Notes: a model not told the origin generated them from the letters alone. Counted from the stretch's first letter, positions 8,053-16,785 are shown. The stretch: 64,000 bases of DNA from Io17-Chloro-G2 sp965226825 (GCA_965226825.1 CBDDED010000002.1:186001-250000), one strand, 5' to 3'. Numbers and translations are program-made.

Positions 8053-8629
8053 CCAGGAAGGACCGGCCAAAGAACGGCGCACCCTTTCCCGCATCGGTCG
8101 CAAACCCATCCCCATTCCGTCTGGTGTGGAAGTCGAGCCACTGGTGGGAGGCGTGACCGTCAAGGGGCCCAGGGGCACTTTGACGCAGAATTACCATCCT
8201 GAAGTAACCGTCAAGGTTGAGGCTGGCATGGTGCTGGTGGAGCGGCTCTCTACCAATAAGTTTCACCATTCCCTGCACGGCCTGACCAGGAGCCTGATCG
8301 CTAATGCCATCACGGGGGTAACCGACGGGTACACCAAGACCCTGGAGTTGATGGGCGTGGGTTACCGGGTGCAAGTCGCCGGAGACGGGATAATCTTGAA
8401 CGTGGGCTACAGTCACCCGGTGGAAATTCATCCTCCGGACGGCGTAACTATGGCTGTAGAAGGCAACAACAGGGTCCACGTAAGCGGAATCAACAAACAG
8501 CAGGTCGGCAGCCTGGCCGCGCAAGTGCGGCGAGTCCGTCCCCCGAATCCTTACAAGGAAAAGGGGATCCGTTACGCCGGCGAAGTGCTGCATTTCAAGC
8601 CTGGTAAGTCGGCTGCTCGCAAGGCCTAG
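8042..8629 (+). CDS. rplF: 50S ribosomal protein L6
   Basis: L6 (195 aa) is near the factor-binding site. ATG 8042 lies 11 nt inside rpsH with a GGAGGAG site upstream; it adds about 16 residues before the conserved SRIGRKPIPIPSGVEV start. No closer start codon is available. The two L6 domains are visible: VTVKGPRGTLTQNY in the first and VGYRVQVAG plus RRVRPPNPYKEKGIRYAGE in the second, the last being the family signature. Confidence 0.95.
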   Translation: MSGDQEGPAKERRTLSRIGRKPIPIPSGVEVEPLVGGVTVKGPRGTLTQNYHPEVTVKVEAGMVLVERLSTNKFHHSLHGLTRSLIANAITGVTDGYTKTLELMGVGYRVQVAGDGIILNVGYSHPVEIHPPDGVTMAVEGNNRVHVSGINKQQVGSLAAQVRRVRPPNPYKEKGIRYAGEVLHFKPGKSAARKA

Positions 8630-8666
8630 AGCGCGCTACTCTTAAAGCCCGGAGAATCCTGCAACC

Positions 8667-9035
8667 ATGCCCAGGGATAAGAACGCAGTAAAATTGAGGG
8701 TCGTGCGACACGCCCGCCTTCGAAAAAAGGTGTCCGGCAGTCCCCAACGGCCTAGGCTGTGTGTGTTTCGCAGCCTGCGCCACATCTATGCCCAGGTTAT
8801 CGACGACGCCGAAGGCGCCACCTTGGCCTACGCTTCCAGCCAGGAATCGACGCTCCAGGCGAACTCGGACCAGGGAGCCAAGATTTCCTCCGCCGTCGCC
8901 GTTGGGAAATTGGTGGCGGAACGGGCCAAGGCCAAGGGTATAACCCAGGTCGTGTTTGACCGGGGCGGCTACAAATATCACGGCCGGGTTAAGGCATTGG
9001 CGGAAGCGACCAGGGAAGCAGGACTAGTCTTCTGA
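8667..9035 (+). CDS. rplR: 50S ribosomal protein L18
   Basis: L18 (122 aa) binds 5S rRNA with L5. It begins MPRDKNAVKLRVVRHARLRKKV and carries SPQRPRLCVFRSLRHIYAQVIDD, the AVGKLVAERAKAKGI helix and the C-terminal VVFDRGGYKYHGRVKALAEA signature. Length is normal. It is followed by the largest gap of this block, 154 nt, in which I see no gene or structured RNA. Confidence 0.96.
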   Translation: MPRDKNAVKLRVVRHARLRKKVSGSPQRPRLCVFRSLRHIYAQVIDDAEGATLAYASSQESTLQANSDQGAKISSAVAVGKLVAERAKAKGITQVVFDRGGYKYHGRVKALAEATREAGLVF

Positions 9036-9189
9036 CCCGCTTGGCACACTCGTCTTCGAATTTGGATTGACCCAGCGGAAACCGTCTTCACCTCCGGGTT
9101 ATCCCCGTCCCGGATTCCCGCCAATCGTAAGACAGAAGGTCTGTTGTACGGGGTGCGGAGGGCAGCGATGGTTAAAGGATTGGATATAA

Positions 9190-9729
9190 GTGGTCACCGT
9201 AGTTGAAAGAAACCGGCCCGGCGGTCGACGCCGAGAACAGGACACCGGCGGGTTTACCGAACGGGTGGTATACACGCGGCGTATCGCCAAGGTGGTCAAG
9301 GGCGGTCGGCGAATGCGGTTTAACGCCCTGGTGATTGTCGGAGACGGCAAGGGAGAGGTTGGCGCCGGATTGGGGAAAGCGCTGGTTATCCCGGATGCGG
9401 TCCGCAAAGGCAACGCCATAGCCCGGGCATCGACCCTTAAGGTCCCCCTGAAAGGCAGCACCATTCCCCAGATGATAACCGTGAAGAAAGGCGCAACCAT
9501 CGTCTTGATCAAACCTGCCCGTGAAGGCACCGGGGTCATCGCCGCGGGCGCAATGCGGGCTATCCTGGAGCTGGCCGGAGTTCAGGACGTGGTCGGTAAA
9601 ACCCTGGGATCCCGCAACCCCATCAACATCGTGTACGCCACGATGGAGGCCCTCAGGCAACTCCGGGACCCGGAAGTTGAAATCGCCCGTAGGTTTGCCA
9701 CCCCGGCGGCACCCGCCAACCGGAGATAG
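9190..9729 (+). CDS. rpsE: 30S ribosomal protein S5
   Basis: S5 (179 aa) controls decoding fidelity and lies at the mRNA entry site. The GTG start at 9190 is the best-placed start. Family motifs are the RVAKVVKGGRRMRFNALVV-like core (residues 30-50), GKGEVGAGLGKALVIPDAV, and the C-terminal domain GTGVIAAGAMRAILELAGV with the SRNPINIVYATMEAL stretch. Length is slightly above the usual 165 aa because of an N-terminal basic extension. Confidence 0.95.
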   Translation: MVTVVERNRPGGRRREQDTGGFTERVVYTRRIAKVVKGGRRMRFNALVIVGDGKGEVGAGLGKALVIPDAVRKGNAIARASTLKVPLKGSTIPQMITVKKGATIVLIKPAREGTGVIAAGAMRAILELAGVQDVVGKTLGSRNPINIVYATMEALRQLRDPEVEIARRFATPAAPANRR

Positions 9730-9744
9730 CCGTTAGGCGGAATC

Positions 9745-9774
9745 CACGTTTGAGTTCACCACGTTTGAGTTCAC
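9745..9774. repeat. Tandem pair of a 15-bp unit between rpsE and rpmD
   Basis: The unit CACGTTTGAGTTCAC occurs twice back to back in the 56-nt rpsE-rpmD gap. It does not overlap a coding sequence. No function is evident; it may be a local slippage duplication. Confidence 0.8.
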
Positions 9775-9785
9775 GTTGAAAGGTT

Positions 9786-9968
9786 ATGGCTCAGCTTAAA
9801 ATCACCTGGAAAAAAAGCGGTATCGGCTGCCCGGCTAACCAGCGCCGCGTAATCAAGGCGCTCGGACTGCGGCGGCTCCACCACACCGTAATCCACGGGA
9901 ACACCCCGTCGATACGCGGAATGGTCAACAAGGTAATACACCTGGTCAACGTGGAAGAAATCGATTGA
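9786..9968 (+). CDS. rpmD: 50S ribosomal protein L30
   Basis: L30 (60 aa) is a small peripheral 50S protein. The sequence is typical: LKITWKKSGIGCPANQRRVIKALGLRRLHHTV, with the final MVNKVIHLVNVEEID strand. An AAGG site precedes ATG 9786. It sits between rpsE and rplO, the normal spc-operon position. Confidence 0.95.
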   Translation: MAQLKITWKKSGIGCPANQRRVIKALGLRRLHHTVIHGNTPSIRGMVNKVIHLVNVEEID

Positions 9969-9998
9969 CCGGGATTCGATGATTCGAGGCTAGTTCCC

Positions 9999-10442
9999 AT
10001 GATGGAGCACCAAGTAACCCCGTCTAAAGGAGCCCGGAAACGCCGGAAAAGGGTTGGCCGCGGAGACTCCGCCGGACAGGGAAGTACCGCCGGCCGGGGT
10101 ATGAAGGGACAGAAATCCCGGTCGGGTTCAGGACCACGGGTCGGTTTTGAGGGTGGGCAGCTGCCCATCATCAAGGGCCTTCCTATGAAGCGGGGCTTTC
10201 ACAACCCGTTCAAGACCTATTACTCCCTGGTTTCGCTGGAACAGCTAAACACATTTGAAGACGGAGCCAGGGTCACGCCGGAAGACCTGCTGGAACAGCA
10301 GATCCTGCAAAACCTGAAACAACCGGTGAAAATCGTTGGGACCGGTGAAATCACCAAGGCGATCACCGTAGTGGCTCATAAGTTCACCCGGTCTGCCCGG
10401 GAGAGAATCGAGGCAGTTCAAGGCAAGGTAGAGGAGCTTTAG
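9999..10442 (+). CDS. rplO: 50S ribosomal protein L15
   Basis: L15 (147 aa) is a late-assembly 50S protein. Typical features are the very basic N-terminus with RVGRGDSAGQGSTAGRGMKGQ, the GFEGGQLPIIKGLPMKRGF motif and a C-terminal domain ending in the ARERIEAVQGKVEEL helix. Two ATG codons (9999 and 10002) give almost the same protein. secY follows after 15 nt. Confidence 0.95.
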   Translation: MMEHQVTPSKGARKRRKRVGRGDSAGQGSTAGRGMKGQKSRSGSGPRVGFEGGQLPIIKGLPMKRGFHNPFKTYYSLVSLEQLNTFEDGARVTPEDLLEQQILQNLKQPVKIVGTGEITKAITVVAHKFTRSARERIEAVQGKVEEL

Positions 10443-10457
10443 CCCGGTGGTCTCACC

Positions 10458-11786
10458 ATGATTTCCTCGGAAGCCCAAGGCGGCCGTTTCCCAGCCTTGC
10501 TACAGGCCGCCATCGATGCGTTCAGCCTACCGGACCTGCGGACCAAAATCCTGTTCACGCTGGCAATGCTGGTAATATACCGCTTTGCCGCCCACATACC
10601 GTTGCCGGGTATTGACGGCGAACAGCTGGATAACCTCTTTCGCAACAACCAACTGCTGGGATTCCTGGACCTGTTCAGCGGCGGCGCATTGAGCCGAATG
10701 AGCATCGTGGCATTGGGGGTCTTCCCCTATATTACAGCGTCCATCGTCATCCAGTTGTTGACCCCGGTGGTGCCCAGCCTCCAGGACATATCCCGAGAAG
10801 GAGAGGCCGGGCGAATCAAAATGAACCGCATGGTCCATGGGTTGACTGTCCCCATCGCCCTGGCCCAGGGTTACGGCCAACTGATCCTTTTGCGACAGAG
10901 CAACGTGCTCACCAACGTTGGTTTCACCGGGGACGCCCTGCTGCCCACCCTGGCTGGGTTGCTTTCCATAGTGGCCGGCACGATGTTCCTGGTGTGGATC
11001 GGCGAATTAATCACTGAGCGGGGAATTGGCAACGGCATCTCCCTGATAATATTCGCGGGGATCGTGGCAGGCTTCCCCATCCTGCTGACCCAGGGTTTTT
11101 TGGACCGGGACAACGTCCTGGGGATCGGCTTCTTCGCAATCATCGGGGTGATGATCATCGCGCTAATCGTGATGTTCAATGAGGCCCATAGGAGGATTCC
11201 CGTTCAATACGGGCGCAGCATATTCCGCGGCGGCAGGATGTACCGCCAAAGCGGGGCTACCTACCTTCCTTTGCGCATAAACTCCGCGGGCATGATTCCA
11301 CTGATCTTCGCTTTTTCAATCGTGATTCTGCCTGGCACCATTGCAACCTACTTTGCCACCAACTCCGGGTTCGTTGGCGACGTGGCCCGATTCTTCGCCG
11401 ACCTTTTGATTCCCAGTTCTCCTTTGTATTGGATACTGGTGTTCATACTGGTAGTGATGTTCACCTTTTTCTATACGCTGGTCGTGTTCAATCAACAAAA
11501 CCTCGCGGAAAACCTGCAACGTAACGGCGGCTTTGTCCTGGGCATCAGGCCGGGCCGTCCCACCCAGGACTATCTGAACCGGGTAATTGTGCGCATAACC
11601 ATGGGCGGAGCGCTGTTCCTGGGTTTCATCGCCATCATGCCCTACCTCGCCTCGTTGGTGACCGGGGTTCAAGCCATATCCCTCAGCAGCACGAGCCTGT
11701 TGATCATGGTGGGCGTCGGGCTGGATACCCTGCGTCAACTGGAAGCCCAGTTGATGATGCGAAACTACGAAGGATTTTTGCGTTAA
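10458..11786 (+). CDS. secY: Preprotein translocase subunit SecY
   Basis: SecY (442 aa) is the pore-forming subunit of the Sec translocon in the inner membrane. The expected ten membrane segments are visible as hydrophobic stretches. Signatures include the plug/TM2 region GGALSRMSIVALGVFPYITA, the RGIGNGISLIIFAGIV loop of TM5, the cytosolic loop AHRRIPVQYGR and a second basic cytosolic loop with IRPGRPTQDYLN that contacts SecA or the ribosome. It lies between rplO and adk as in most bacteria. Its stop is directly followed by the adk ATG. Confidence 0.96.
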   Translation: MISSEAQGGRFPALLQAAIDAFSLPDLRTKILFTLAMLVIYRFAAHIPLPGIDGEQLDNLFRNNQLLGFLDLFSGGALSRMSIVALGVFPYITASIVIQLLTPVVPSLQDISREGEAGRIKMNRMVHGLTVPIALAQGYGQLILLRQSNVLTNVGFTGDALLPTLAGLLSIVAGTMFLVWIGELITERGIGNGISLIIFAGIVAGFPILLTQGFLDRDNVLGIGFFAIIGVMIIALIVMFNEAHRRIPVQYGRSIFRGGRMYRQSGATYLPLRINSAGMIPLIFAFSIVILPGTIATYFATNSGFVGDVARFFADLLIPSSPLYWILVFILVVMFTFFYTLVVFNQQNLAENLQRNGGFVLGIRPGRPTQDYLNRVIVRITMGGALFLGFIAIMPYLASLVTGVQAISLSSTSLLIMVGVGLDTLRQLEAQLMMRNYEGFLR

Positions 11787-12467
11787 ATGGCGGCCTCGGC
11801 AAGCAACAATTTGCGGTTGGTCCTGGTTGGCCCCCCCGGCGCCGGCAAGGGTACGCAAGCCCAATTTCTAACGGACAAGTTGGGGGTTCCCCACATCAGT
11901 TCCGGGGACCTGTTCCGGCATAACCTGCGGGAGAACACGCCCCTGGGATTAAGGGCCGCCGAGTTCATGAAACAGGGATTGTTGGTCCCTGATGAAGTTA
12001 CGATAGATATTGTCCTGGACAAAGTCTTGTCATTGCACTCAACGGAAGGCTTCATCCTTGACGGTTTTCCCAGAAACGTGACCCAGGCCGAAGTATTGGA
12101 AGAAGCCCTGAAAACCCGCGCACGTGGTTTGGACCGGGTGGTCTACCTCCAGGTGCCCGAGGGTGAGTTGCTCAGAAGACTGGGCGGCCGCTTCAGTTGC
12201 CGGGATTGCCAGGCTCCCCACGCGGTCGAGCCGGGCGCCGCGCCGGGAAGGTGCGATCGCTGCGGCGGAGAGCTTTACCAGCGAGAAGATGACCGCCCCG
12301 TAGCCGTGACCCAGAGGATATCGGTCTACTTCAATGAAACTTTGCCGGTGTTGGATTTCTACCGCGGCCGGGATCTGCTGGAAGCGGTGGACGGCGTGGA
12401 CACGGTGGAGGCAGTTTTTGAACGCGTCATGCTTGCTTTAGACCAGGTTTCCAAGATTAGCGATTGA
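11787..12467 (+). CDS. adk: Adenylate kinase (zinc-type lid)
   Basis: Adenylate kinase (226 aa) interconverts AMP, ADP and ATP in the cytosol. The P-loop GPPGAGKGTQ is at residues 15-24, the AMP-site ISSGDLFR near 37-44 and the FILDGFPRN motif near 89-97. The lid domain has C138-x2-C141 and C156-x2-C159, so it should bind zinc structurally. The ATG starts right after the secY stop, suggesting coupling. The length is that of the long-lid adenylate kinases. Confidence 0.96.
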   Translation: MAASASNNLRLVLVGPPGAGKGTQAQFLTDKLGVPHISSGDLFRHNLRENTPLGLRAAEFMKQGLLVPDEVTIDIVLDKVLSLHSTEGFILDGFPRNVTQAEVLEEALKTRARGLDRVVYLQVPEGELLRRLGGRFSCRDCQAPHAVEPGAAPGRCDRCGGELYQREDDRPVAVTQRISVYFNETLPVLDFYRGRDLLEAVDGVDTVEAVFERVMLALDQVSKISD

Positions 12468-12480
12468 GAGTAGAATACGA

Positions 12481-13329
12481 TTGGTGAATCAGCCGAAAAA
12501 TTTACAGACAGCGTCCAACTCCCCGTCCCAATATAGTGGCGGCATTACCATCAAGTCTCCCCGGGAACGGGAGGCGATGCGACAAGCCGGCGCTATTGTG
12601 GGGGCGGTGTTGGCCATTTTAAGGGCCTCGGTCACGCCCGGCATGACCACCAAAGACCTCGACTCCATCGCCTACCGGGAAATTACCCGGCGCGGGGGAG
12701 TCCCCACTTTTATGGGGTACCGGGGTTTTCCGGCCAGTATTTGCACCTCGGTCAATGAGGAAATCGTTCACGGGATTCCCGGCAAGCGGGTCTTGAAAGA
12801 AGGCGATATCGTAAAAATGGACGTGGGCGCCACCCTCAACGGGCATATCGGAGATGCTGCCATTTCCGTTCCGGTTGGCGACGTCGGGGAAGCAGCATTG
12901 GACCTGATTGAAACGACCAGGTTGAGCTTGGAAGAGGGAATCAAGGCGGCGCGACCGGGCAACCGCGTTGGCGATATTGGCGCCGCGGTCCAAGCCTACG
13001 GTGAAGCCCGGGGCTACGGCGTGGTGCGGGAGTACGTGGGTCACGGGGTGGGCCGGTTCCTTCATGAGGACCCCCAGATACCCAACTACGGGCAAGCCGG
13101 CCGAGGGCCTTTGCTTCGGCCCGGTATGTGCATCGCTATCGAGCCGATGTTGAACATGGGGGATTGGCGGACTACGGTGATGGATGACCAGTGGACCGTG
13201 ATAACCTCCGACAGCAAACTATCCTGTCACTTCGAACACACCATCGCCATCGACGAAGACGGGCCGGTGGTATTGACGGTGCCTGACCCTGAGGCGGAAG
13301 CGCGCCTCAACGCACAGCCGCAAAATTAA
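12481..13329 (+). CDS. map: Methionine aminopeptidase, type I
   Basis: Removes the initiator methionine from new proteins. All five dinuclear metal ligands are present when counted from the TTG start: D114, D125, H188, E221 and E252, together with the substrate histidine H97. The protein is 282 aa; about 25 residues at the N-terminus are non-conserved and Ser/Gln-rich. The start is uncertain between TTG 12481 and GTG 12484, neither with a strong ribosome-binding site. The secY-adk-map-infA order is classical. Confidence 0.95.
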   Translation: MVNQPKNLQTASNSPSQYSGGITIKSPREREAMRQAGAIVGAVLAILRASVTPGMTTKDLDSIAYREITRRGGVPTFMGYRGFPASICTSVNEEIVHGIPGKRVLKEGDIVKMDVGATLNGHIGDAAISVPVGDVGEAALDLIETTRLSLEEGIKAARPGNRVGDIGAAVQAYGEARGYGVVREYVGHGVGRFLHEDPQIPNYGQAGRGPLLRPGMCIAIEPMLNMGDWRTTVMDDQWTVITSDSKLSCHFEHTIAIDEDGPVVLTVPDPEAEARLNAQPQN

Positions 13330-13344
13330 GGACCCCGAGGTTTT

Positions 13345-13563
13345 ATGGCGAAAAAACAAGCCATCGAAGTAGAAGCCAGCGTTACCGAGGCGCTCCCCAA
13401 TGGGATGTTCCGCGTGGAACTAGCCAACGACCACCAGGTGCTGGCCCACGTGTCAGGGAAGATCCGGATGCACTTCATCCGCGTGCTTCCCGGCGACCGG
13501 GTACTGGTGGAACTTTCTCCCTACGACCTGGCCCGGGGCCGCATCACCTACCGGTTCAAGTAA
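13345..13563 (+). CDS. infA: Translation initiation factor IF-1
   Basis: IF-1 (72 aa) blocks the A site during initiation. It is a typical single OB fold: EVEASVTEALPNGMFRVEL, HVSGKIRMHFIRVLPGDRV and the C-terminal YDLARGRITYRFK, all conserved. Length is exactly that of the family. The upstream AGGACCCCGAGG may hold the ribosome-binding site. rpmJ follows 44 nt later. Confidence 0.97.
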   Translation: MAKKQAIEVEASVTEALPNGMFRVELANDHQVLAHVSGKIRMHFIRVLPGDRVLVELSPYDLARGRITYRFK

Positions 13564-13607
13564 TCGGTTCAAGCAGCGTCTCGTATCCGATTCCCTGGAG
13601 CGTATCG

Positions 13608-13721
13608 ATGAAAGTATCCGCCTCGGTTAAACCAAGGTGTGACAAATGCCGTGTGATCCGGCGCAAAGGCGTCGTGCGGATCATCTGTATCAACGCGCGC
13701 CACGCCCAAAGGCAAGGCTAG
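13608..13721 (+). CDS. rpmJ: 50S ribosomal protein L36
   Basis: This 37-aa gene is easily missed because of its size. Reading ATG 13608 to TAG 13719-13721 gives MKVSASVKPRCDKCRVIRRK followed by a GVVRIICINARH segment. The zinc ligands C11, C14, C27 and H32 of the C+ form of L36 are all present. Its position between infA and rpsM is the standard one, and the AGCG/GGAG stretch just upstream gives a weak ribosome-binding site. Confidence 0.95.
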   Translation: MKVSASVKPRCDKCRVIRRKGVVRIICINARHAQRQG

Positions 13722-13741
13722 GCCGATTAAGGAGGCCACCA

Positions 13742-14134
13742 TTGGTCCGTATAGCTGGAGTTGACGTCCCCGACCGCAAGAAAGCCCACGTGGCCCTCAG
13801 AAGCATCTACGGGATTGGGCCCAAGGTGGCTGCTGAAATTCTGATAAAGGCGGATCTGGACCCCGAGTCCCCGCCCCGAATGAACGAATTGACCGAATTC
13901 CAAGTGGACCGGATTCGGGAGATTGTGGACCGGGAATATATCTCAGAGGGAGACCTCCGCCGGGAAGTGGGACAAAATATCCGGCGGTTGATTGAAATTG
14001 GAGCCTACCGGGGCCTGCGGCACCGCCGGGGCCTTCCGGTTAACGGTCAGCGGACCCGCACCAACGCCCGCACCCGCAAGGGACCCCGCCGCACCGTAGC
14101 CGGCAGGGGTCGGCGCACCGGCGGCAAGAAGTAG
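13742..14134 (+). CDS. rpsM: 30S ribosomal protein S13
   Basis: S13 (130 aa) contacts tRNA and the 50S subunit from the 30S head. The open frame begins earlier, within rpmJ, but TTG 13742 gives the expected VRIAGVDVPDRKKAHVAL start and is preceded by a strong AAGGAGG at 13729-13735. Family motifs follow: IYGIGPKVAAEIL, REVGQNIRRLIEIGAYRGLR and the basic C-terminus RGLPVNGQRTRTNARTRKG. rpsK follows after 13 nt. Confidence 0.95.
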   Translation: MVRIAGVDVPDRKKAHVALRSIYGIGPKVAAEILIKADLDPESPPRMNELTEFQVDRIREIVDREYISEGDLRREVGQNIRRLIEIGAYRGLRHRRGLPVNGQRTRTNARTRKGPRRTVAGRGRRTGGKK

Positions 14135-14147
14135 GGGATGAAATAAC

Positions 14148-14531
14148 ATGGCCAGACCAAGAGCTAGAAGACGCGAGCGACGCGTGGTCCCCCAGGGCAG
14201 GGCCTATATATACTCCACGTTCAATAACACCCTGGTAAGCATTACCGATCCCCAGGGCAGCGTGATCGCGTCGGCCAGCGCCGGGACCGCAGGTTTCAAG
14301 GGCTCCCGAAAAGGAACGGCTTTCGCCGCCCAACGCGCCGCCGAGCAGGCAGCCCGCCGGGGCATGGACCAGGGCCTCAGGCACATCGACGTGCTTATCA
14401 AGGGGCCAGGCGCCGGAAGGGAGGCCGCCATCCGGTCATTGCAGGGAGCAGGATTGGTGGTAACCAGCATACGAGACGTTACCCCCATCCCCCACAACGG
14501 ATGCCGCCCCCCCAAACGAAGAAGGGTTTAG
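14148..14531 (+). CDS. rpsK: 30S ribosomal protein S11
   Basis: S11 (127 aa) is a platform protein that contacts the mRNA exit path. The core YIYSTFNNTLVSITDPQG, GFKGSRKGTAFAAQRAAEQA and the terminal DVTPIPHNGCRPPKRRRV signature are present, with normal length. It is flanked by rpsM and rpsD as in the alpha operon. Confidence 0.97.
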   Translation: MARPRARRRERRVVPQGRAYIYSTFNNTLVSITDPQGSVIASASAGTAGFKGSRKGTAFAAQRAAEQAARRGMDQGLRHIDVLIKGPGAGREAAIRSLQGAGLVVTSIRDVTPIPHNGCRPPKRRRV

Positions 14532-14543
14532 GAATGATCATTT

Positions 14544-15170
14544 ATGGGTAGATATACCGGACCGTCCTGCCGGCTGTGCCGGCGCGCCGGCGAAAAACTG
14601 TTTTTGAAAGGCGATCGTTGCTTCACTCCCAGGTGCGCAATCGAACGCCGCCGCAACACTCCCGGAGACCAGAGCCGCCGCAGAAGACGCCCCTCGGACT
14701 ATGCAGTGCACCTGCTGGAGAAGCAGAAGGCGAAGTACATATTCGGTGTCCTGGAATCCCAGTTCCGCCGGTACATGGCAGAGGCTTTTAACACCCCCGG
14801 TATCACCGGTCTGAACTTGCTAAGGTCGCTGGAAAGGAGGCTGGACAACGTAATCTTCCTTCTCGGTTTCGCAGACTCTCGCAAGCAGGCCCGGCAGATG
14901 GTGCTCCACGGGCATTTTAAGGTGAACGGGACCAAGACAGACATTCCGTCTTACCAGGTCAAAGCCGGGGACCATATAGCCTGGAAGGAACAGGACAAGG
15001 CCACGGACTATTTCGCGGAAAGGACGGCCGGCCTCCCCAAAAAGCCGGTGCCCGCCTGGTTGATGCTAGACACGACCGAAATGACCGGGCAGGTGATAGT
15101 GCTGCCCGCCGATCAGGATTTGCAACAGTCGATCAATTCCAGGTTGATTGTAGAGTTTTACTCGAGGTAG
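14544..15170 (+). CDS. rpsD: 30S ribosomal protein S4 (cysteine-containing form)
   Basis: S4 (208 aa) initiates 30S assembly and can repress the alpha operon. It starts MGRYTGPSCRLCRRAGEKLF; C9, C12, C26 and C31 make the zinc-binding N-terminus typical of the C+ form. The S4/RNA-binding domain is recognisable at about 98-160 (LERRLDNVIFLLGFADSRKQ, then HGHFKVNG). The C-terminus ends VEFYSR as usual. rpoA follows after 7 nt. Confidence 0.96.
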   Translation: MGRYTGPSCRLCRRAGEKLFLKGDRCFTPRCAIERRRNTPGDQSRRRRRPSDYAVHLLEKQKAKYIFGVLESQFRRYMAEAFNTPGITGLNLLRSLERRLDNVIFLLGFADSRKQARQMVLHGHFKVNGTKTDIPSYQVKAGDHIAWKEQDKATDYFAERTAGLPKKPVPAWLMLDTTEMTGQVIVLPADQDLQQSINSRLIVEFYSR

Positions 15171-15177
15171 TAAGACT

Positions 15178-16407
15178 ATGGCTATGCTTGAAACGTTTAT
15201 TCTCCCGTCGGGTCCGTCTGAGAGCGGCCCCGAGTCCCTCAAACCTGAGGTGCGGGTTCTCGAAACCAGGGACAACTACGGCAAGGTCGCCGTGGAACCC
15301 CTGATGCGCGGCTTTGCTCTTACCATGGGTAACCCCCTCCGACGGATACTGCTGAGCTCTACCCGCGGCAGTGCTATTACCTGGGTGAAGATTGACGGCG
15401 TGGTTCACGAGTACACGGCGATTCCCGGCGTTAAAGAAGAGGTGATGGAACTTCTTCAGAATATCAAGCGCATCCGGATCCGGTCCCGGTCTGACCGGCC
15501 GGGTAAAATGCGGCTTGAAGTTTCTGGCGAGGGCCGGGTGTGCGCCGGTGACATCTCCACTTCCAGCGACTTTGAGATCGTGAATCCTGAATTGCACCTC
15601 GCTACCTTGGACTCCAAGGATTCCAGCCTGTTCATCGAGGTCAACGTAGAACAGGGCGTCGGCTACCAGCAAGCCACGCAGAGCGACGGCGCAGATAGCA
15701 TGCCGGTAGACGTCATTCCGGTGGATGCAATCTTCAGCCCGGTGCGCAAGGTCAACTACAACGTGGAATTGACCCGGGTCGGTCAGGTAACCGACTACGA
15801 GCGGTTGGTGTTGGAGCTTTGGACTGACGGCACCATAACGCCGGTGGATGCGGTCCGGCAGGCGGCAGAAACCCTGGTCAATCACTTCTTCCTGTTCAGC
15901 AACCTGGAACTGGATGTGATACCCGGCGTGGATAGGTCGCCTTTGTCGGTCTCCCCGGAGATCTTCCAAACGCCGATTGACCGCCTGGACCTGTCTTCCC
16001 GGACGCTCAACTGCCTCAAGCGGGCCCACATCACCAAGGTGGGAGAAATCCTGGAGAAATCCAACGATGAGTTGCTGAGGATACGCAACTTTGGTGAGAA
16101 GTCACTTACCGAGCTGCGGGAAAAATTGGCCGAGCGGGGCATAACCGGGGTCGGTGACGACCAGCCCGATTCCATTGAGTACGCACTGGAGGATTCGGCC
16201 GATTCGCCAAGCATGGTTGGTGCCCTTTCGCCCGATGCCATAGCGGATCTGCTCCGGCCTGGAGAAGGTCCCGCACCAGAGGCAGACGTGGCAGGAGACA
16301 CCGGTGGTTGGACCGTGGTGGGTACGCTCGACGATGACGTTGATGATGAAGACGACGCGGACGAGTCCGACGCGGATGACGATTTCGAAGAAGAGGATGA
16401 CAATTAA
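15178..16407 (+). CDS. rpoA: DNA-directed RNA polymerase subunit alpha with acidic C-terminal tail
   Basis: The alpha subunit nucleates RNA polymerase assembly. The N-terminal dimerisation domain shows GFALTMGNPLRRILLSSTRG (about 43-62) and the C-terminal domain (about 262-325) contains SSRTLNCLKRAHITKVGEIL and RNFGEKSLTELREKL, the helix-hairpin-helix region that binds UP elements and activators. After it comes an unusual tail of about 80 residues, increasingly Asp/Glu-rich at the end; total 409 aa against about 315-330 in most bacteria. The start is ATG 15178, with ATG 15184 as an alternative. Confidence 0.95.
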   Translation: MAMLETFILPSGPSESGPESLKPEVRVLETRDNYGKVAVEPLMRGFALTMGNPLRRILLSSTRGSAITWVKIDGVVHEYTAIPGVKEEVMELLQNIKRIRIRSRSDRPGKMRLEVSGEGRVCAGDISTSSDFEIVNPELHLATLDSKDSSLFIEVNVEQGVGYQQATQSDGADSMPVDVIPVDAIFSPVRKVNYNVELTRVGQVTDYERLVLELWTDGTITPVDAVRQAAETLVNHFFLFSNLELDVIPGVDRSPLSVSPEIFQTPIDRLDLSSRTLNCLKRAHITKVGEILEKSNDELLRIRNFGEKSLTELREKLAERGITGVGDDQPDSIEYALEDSADSPSMVGALSPDAIADLLRPGEGPAPEADVAGDTGGWTVVGTLDDDVDDEDDADESDADDDFEEEDDN

Positions 16408-16409
16408 CC

Positions 16410-16763
16410 ATGGCTTCCCACCATGTTGCCGGACGAAAGTTAAGCCGGTACAAGGACCAACGTAAAGCTCTTTTGCGGGGACTGGTAGGAGAGTTAGTTC
16501 GCCACGAACGTATCACCACCACCTTGGCGAAGGCCAAGGAGACCAGGATAGTGGCCGAGAAGTTGATTACCCACGGCAAGAAGGCGACAGTGCATCATCG
16601 CCGTTTGGCCTTGGCGCAGGTCCCGGATAAGCGGGTGGTCAAGAAGGTTTTCGACGAAATGGCCCCCAGGTACCAGGACCGGGCTGGCGGTTATACCCGG
16701 ATATTGAAGCTGGGCCCCCGCCAGGGTGACGGAGCGTCCATGGCTATCATCGAGTTCGTGTAG
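16410..16763 (+). CDS. rplQ: 50S ribosomal protein L17
   Basis: L17 (117 aa) is a 50S protein near the tunnel exit. Typical motifs are GRKLSRYKDQRKALLRGLV, HERITTTLAKAKETR and the C-terminal GGYTRILKLGPRQGDGASMA. It starts two bases after the rpoA stop and ends 22 nt before the chosen truA start. Length is normal for the short form of L17. Confidence 0.96.
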   Translation: MASHHVAGRKLSRYKDQRKALLRGLVGELVRHERITTTLAKAKETRIVAEKLITHGKKATVHHRRLALAQVPDKRVVKKVFDEMAPRYQDRAGGYTRILKLGPRQGDGASMAIIEFV

Positions 16764-16785
16764 CCTGGCGGCAGCGGCTTTAACC

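Noticed and set aside
9036..9189. Possible small gene or leader between rplR and rpsE
   Set aside because: No start with a ribosome-binding site, no hairpin of note, no recognisable protein.
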